From the NCBI GenBank assembly GCA_002314795.1, contig DCHI01000062.1, positions 1 through 8,519 on the forward strand: a DNA stretch of 8,519 bases. Reading direction: 5' to 3'. The position numbers and the translations under genes are program-made. The stretch comes from Bacteroidales bacterium UBA1756. Its GTDB lineage: Bacteria > Bacteroidota > Bacteroidia > Bacteroidales > WCHB1-69. This document shows, piece by piece, positions 5,302 through 8,519 of this stretch (positions are counted from its first letter, which is position 1; each line of letters begins with the position of its first letter). The notes under the pieces were generated by a model. The model did not search any database. It was given only the letters and a program-made list of their open reading frames with translations, and was not told the DNA's origin.

Positions 5302-6993
5302 ATGTACAAAAAGATTGCTTTTATCGCCTTTTTTACAACAATCGTCCTCACTTTATCGGCACAGCATCCCGCCAAATATTGGGTAGAGTTCAAAGACAAG
5401 GACAACTCCCCCTACTCCATCGAACGTCCGGAAGAGTTCCTTTCGCCACGCGCCATCGAGAAACGCAAACGGCTCAACATCGCCATCACGGAAGAGGATT
5501 TGCCTGTCAATGAAAGTTACATTCAGCAACTGTTAGCCATTGACGAAACAATGGTTCTTTTCACTAAATCAAAATGGCTGAACGGTGTGACTGTCTATTC
5601 GGAGCAGGAGGACATTATTGAATTAATCCTTGAGCTTCCGTTTGTTACCGGCGCGGAATGCACCATCGTTATGAACAGCGAAGAGGATTTCGACTATCCC
5701 CGTTACGAATACAAGCAGCCACAAAAGACGGAAGAGGTTCTGAAAATCGAATCCGGAAAAGAGATGCCTTACGGCTATAGCAGCTCACAAACCGGCATCA
5801 ACGGCGCCCAATGGTTACATCGGATGGGAGCACACGGCGAAGGAATGTTCATTATGGTTTTGGATGGCGGGTTTGAAAATGCCAACGAGATTCCTCATTT
5901 CGAGGCACTTCGCAAAGAAGGTCGTCTCATAGGCACCCGCAATTTCGTACAACCCGGTCGCTCGGTTTTCATTGATGGCTCGCACGGAACAATGACACTG
6001 TCGTGTATGGCCGGCTATATGGAAAACGAACAGCTCGGAACCGCACCCAAGGCAATGTACTTCTTGGCGCAGACGGAAGATGGCCGAAGCGAAAACAAGA
6101 TTGAGGAAGACAACTGGGTGGCCGGTGCCGAACTCGCCGACAGTTTGGGCTGCGACCTAATCAACTCATCTCTCGGTTATTACAATTTTGACAACAAAGA
6201 ACAAGCATACCGTTACAAAGACATCAATGGGGAAACGAGCCGCGCAACCATCGCCGCTGACATTGCCACGAGCAAAGGCATCATCGTGTGCGTGAGCGCC
6301 GGCAACGAAGGCGACGAGGATTGGCACTACATCACCTGCCCCGCCGATGCCAAAAGCGTGCTCACGGTGGGCGGCGTCGATCACAAAGGCGTTCCGTCCC
6401 CATTTTCCTCCTACGGGCCCACCTACGACAACCGCATCAAACCCGACGCCGCCGCCGTCGGCTCCTACGCCATCGTCGCCAATACCAAAGGAGAAACCGA
6501 CTACTCCTTCGGAACCTCTTTCTCCTCCCCCATCCTTTGCGGGATGACGGCCTGCCTCTGGCAACTGTTTCCCGAGAGAACTCCGTACGAAGTCGTCCAG
6601 GCCGTTCGTCGTGCCGGCTGCTATTTCACCCAACCCCACAAGCAATTGGGCTACGGTATCACCAACTTTCTGTTCGCTTACGATCTTTTGGCACAGGCAG
6701 AAAACGATGACGACGTGATGCTCATTCCTTCACACACCGTCTGCAAAGGCGGCAAAATCAAAGTTTCTTATTTCACCAACCGTCCGATGTCCAATTTTGA
6801 AGTCGAAACGAAGTTGCTGGGACAAGAAAACGGAACGACCACCACCTATACCTGCAAAAAAAACGTCGGAGAAATCAAAGTGACACTTCCCAAATTGGCA
6901 AAGACGGAGAATTACGGAATCGCAATTCTTAAAGTCACCGACCCCACCACCCACACCTCATATCCTTGTGCCGTCGGCATCGTAAAAAAATAA
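5302..6993 (+). CDS. Secreted subtilisin-like serine protease (S8 family)
   Basis: This 563-residue secreted endopeptidase cleaves peptide bonds by a Ser-His-Asp triad. Residues 1-20 are a signal peptide ending LSA before Q21. Residues 25-125 (YWVEFKDKDN..., FLSPRAIEKR, LPVN, WLNGVTVYS) match the propeptide-like N-terminal region of Bacteroidota S8 proteases and probably act as an inhibitory or chaperone prodomain. The catalytic domain spans about 165-465 in the S8 order: D188 in VLDGG, H228 in DGSHGT, oxyanion N335 in VSAGNEG, and S406 in FGTSFSSP. All are intact, so activity is expected. Residues 470-563 form a beta-rich C-terminal domain ending AVGIVKK; this only loosely recalls type IX secretion sorting domains and lacks a clear PNP start, so the export route past the periplasm is uncertain. 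The substrate is unknown. The promoter is probably the -7 box at 5226, and the gene is followed after 5 bases by the GWxTD gene, implying one transcript. Confidence 0.95.
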   Translation: MYKKIAFIAFFTTIVLTLSAQHPAKYWVEFKDKDNSPYSIERPEEFLSPRAIEKRKRLNIAITEEDLPVNESYIQQLLAIDETMVLFTKSKWLNGVTVYSEQEDIIELILELPFVTGAECTIVMNSEEDFDYPRYEYKQPQKTEEVLKIESGKEMPYGYSSSQTGINGAQWLHRMGAHGEGMFIMVLDGGFENANEIPHFEALRKEGRLIGTRNFVQPGRSVFIDGSHGTMTLSCMAGYMENEQLGTAPKAMYFLAQTEDGRSENKIEEDNWVAGAELADSLGCDLINSSLGYYNFDNKEQAYRYKDINGETSRATIAADIATSKGIIVCVSAGNEGDEDWHYITCPADAKSVLTVGGVDHKGVPSPFSSYGPTYDNRIKPDAAAVGSYAIVANTKGETDYSFGTSFSSPILCGMTACLWQLFPERTPYEVVQAVRRAGCYFTQPHKQLGYGITNFLFAYDLLAQAENDDDVMLIPSHTVCKGGKIKVSYFTNRPMSNFEVETKLLGQENGTTTTYTCKKNVGEIKVTLPKLAKTENYGIAILKVTDPTTHTSYPCAVGIVKK

Positions 6994-6998
6994 GAGTT

Positions 6999-8492
6999 AT
7001 GAAAAAATCAACGCTTTTTCTCCTTCTCATCCTTTTGTCCATTTCCGCTTTTTCTCAGAAAAATGACAAAAAGAAAACGCCGGCTCTTTCCTGTGTCATC
7101 AATTATAACGCATACTGTACCAGCGAAATAGAACCTTATACCGAATTTCAATTTTTGGTCAATGGGAAAACCACCCGCTATGTTGACAACGGGAAAGGGA
7201 AATTCCAAGCTCAGGTAGAAATCAAGGTCGATATCAACGAGCAAACCACCGACAGCACCATCGACCGGTTACACTATATATTATTAAGTGACGAGTTCAA
7301 CGATTCTGTTGCTGACACAAAACCGTTTTTCAGTGATATTCAGAACGTTAAAATTGAAAACGGCAGTTACCTGCTCTATTTCACCATCATCGACCGGAAC
7401 AAGAAAGACACCATCAAGTACATCGACCTCCTCACGGTACAATTCCCAAACGACAAGGTTTCGATTTCCAACGTATCGTTATGGCGCAGATTGGATGCGA
7501 GCGGCGAAGACGGAATTTTCGACAAATATGGCTATGCCGCCATTCCCCTTTTCTACCAATACGCACCTGAAAACGTCTACGCACTTCCTATTACCGCCGA
7601 GATTTACAACACCGAAAAAACCATAGGGAAAGACAAGGAAATCATTGTCAAAAGTTTCATCACCCCGACGGAATCGTTCCGAAGACCCAATCCGGAAAAC
7701 GTTTTTTACAAAACGATGAAAACTGGTGCCCGACTCCTTTTCTTGCACCAGTTCAATATTTTCACACTTCCTTCCGGCAACTACAATGCCGTGGTCGAAG
7801 TCCTGGACAAAGACTCCAACGTGTTGGCATCGTCCGCCACTTTTTTCCAAAGAAACAATCCCGCCATCAAGTTGGATTTGAAAAATTATGATGATGTGGT
7901 TGTGACGAACACTTTTGTAGAAAAGATGACCGACCTGAAACAATTGCAAGATGATGTGGCAAGTCTTTATCCTATCGGCTCGCGCGTTGAACAAGAATTT
8001 TTCCTTCAACGGATGAAAAAGGTACCGTTGGAACAACTCCAAAAATACTTCTACAGTTTTTGGGCAAGACGAAACGAAGCTAATCCCGAAGCTGCGTGGA
8101 ACGAGTACAAAGCCAAGGTGGAATACGTGCAGAAACGTTACGGCAGCGCCGTGATTAAAGGTTACCGCACCGACCGCGGCCGCGTATATCTGAAGTACGG
8201 ACCACCCACCAACATCACCGAAGAACCTTACGACCCACAGGCATACCCCTACGAAATATGGCACTATTATACCATTGAAGATCAAACCAATATCAAATTC
8301 ATCTTCTACAACCGCGACTTGGTATCCAACAATTACGAACTGCTTCATTCGGATCTGATTGGCGAAGTGAACAACCCCGCTTGGCAGATGTACCTCGTCA
8401 AACGACTCAGTCCCTGCTCCAATCCCGACATCACCACGCCCGAAGATTACTGGGGAGGTAGCGCTAACGACCAGTACAAGTATAATAAGTAG
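6999..8492 (+). CDS. GWxTD-family exported protein (GYRTD variant)
   Basis: This is a 497-residue exported protein of unknown function. Residues 1-19 are a signal peptide ending AFS before Q20. Residues 30-290 look beta-rich and are unrecognised; 305-380 look helical; and about 320-450 is the GWxTD domain, found in Bacteroidota and Acidobacteriota proteins of unknown role. Its signature here is GYRTD (388-392), with Tyr replacing Trp, followed by the usual RGRVYLKYGPP (393-403), PYEIWHYY and a terminal WGG-x-AND segment, so the protein looks complete. The start at 6999 is preferred over an in-frame ATG at 6966 because it directly begins the signal peptide (MKKSTLFLLL) and avoids overlap with the protease gene. 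The 5-base gap suggests translational coupling with the protease. The stop codon TAG (8490-8492) belongs to the heptad array at the window's end. Confidence 0.9.
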   Translation: MKKSTLFLLLILLSISAFSQKNDKKKTPALSCVINYNAYCTSEIEPYTEFQFLVNGKTTRYVDNGKGKFQAQVEIKVDINEQTTDSTIDRLHYILLSDEFNDSVADTKPFFSDIQNVKIENGSYLLYFTIIDRNKKDTIKYIDLLTVQFPNDKVSISNVSLWRRLDASGEDGIFDKYGYAAIPLFYQYAPENVYALPITAEIYNTEKTIGKDKEIIVKSFITPTESFRRPNPENVFYKTMKTGARLLFLHQFNIFTLPSGNYNAVVEVLDKDSNVLASSATFFQRNNPAIKLDLKNYDDVVVTNTFVEKMTDLKQLQDDVASLYPIGSRVEQEFFLQRMKKVPLEQLQKYFYSFWARRNEANPEAAWNEYKAKVEYVQKRYGSAVIKGYRTDRGRVYLKYGPPTNITEEPYDPQAYPYEIWHYYTIEDQTNIKFIFYNRDLVSNNYELLHSDLIGEVNNPAWQMYLVKRLSPCSNPDITTPEDYWGGSANDQYKYNK

Positions 8493-8519
8493 GAGGTAGG
8501 AAGTAGGAAGTAGGAAGTA
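8486..8519. repeat. Heptad tandem array of GAAGTAG units overlapping the GWxTD stop
   Basis: Units TAAGTAG, GAGGTAG, GAAGTAG and GAAGTAG are followed by GAAGTA at the window edge, so the array continues beyond it. It is the reverse complement of the array at 651-713. In both places the sense strand of the adjacent upstream gene reads GAAGTAG. TAG codons at 8490, 8497 and 8504 fall in three different frames, and the first of them ends the GWxTD gene. Confidence 0.85.

Noticed and set aside
6166..6645. Minus-strand open frame (159 codons) opposite the protease catalytic domain
   Set aside because: The Gly/Val-rich translation is the complement of a GC-rich catalytic region with an intact D/H/S triad on the plus strand. 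There is no independent support.
6966..6998. Upstream ATG extending the GWxTD protein by 11 residues
   Set aside because: It would overlap the protease gene and place a basic MCRRHRKKIRV stretch before a complete signal peptide. The start at 6999 needs no such extension.
7479..8348. Long minus-strand open frame (289 codons) inside the GWxTD gene
   Set aside because: It is wholly antisense to a gene with a recognised domain and a good signal peptide. Its translation shows no domain, and its length is explained by the codon pattern of the sense gene.

Overview
The window looks like chromosomal DNA of an uncultured member of the Bacteroidota, most likely Bacteroidales. The evidence is two FISUMP (Fibrobacter succinogenes major paralogous) domain proteins, an N-terminal FxYQAVVRN module, a GWxTD-family protein, a -7 promoter box of the Bacteroidota type (TAnnTTTG), very AT-rich leaders without Shine-Dalgarno sequences, and four predicted exported proteins ending their signal peptides in A-Q or S-Q. 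No rRNA, tRNA, CRISPR array, transposase or phage gene is visible.

Layout. Positions 1-861 hold no convincing gene. They are a mosaic of dispersed palindromes, a REP-like hairpin, a GC-rich block and several short tandem arrays with 7- or 8-base units. Positions 862-4818 carry two minus-strand genes 42 bases apart, in transcription order a 391-residue FISUMP protein and a 912-residue multidomain FISUMP protein (YQAVVRN module, coiled coil, three fibronectin-III-like repeats, two Ig/PKD-like segments, FISUMP). Positions 4819-5301 are a 483-base, extremely AT-rich divergent intergenic region with a good plus-strand -7 box, a 9-base tandem repeat just upstream of it, and a weaker minus-strand -7 box. 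Positions 5302-8492 carry a plus-strand pair, 5 bases apart: a secreted subtilisin-like (S8) protease with intact D/H/S triad, and a GWxTD-family protein in which the signature reads GYRTD. The window ends inside a second heptad array that overlaps the GWxTD stop codon.

All four products appear to be exported by Sec signal peptides. The left pair looks like adhesin-like or structural surface proteins, and the right pair like a protease and a periplasmic or surface protein of unknown function. No link between the two pairs is shown beyond their shared divergent intergenic region.

I see no clear undescribed multi-gene system. The most interesting signal is in the non-coding DNA. Several unrelated short tandem arrays sit downstream of stop codons; their unit lengths are not multiples of three, and each carries a stop codon on the strand of the adjacent gene, so each closes all three frames. 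In one case the array itself supplies the gene's stop codon.
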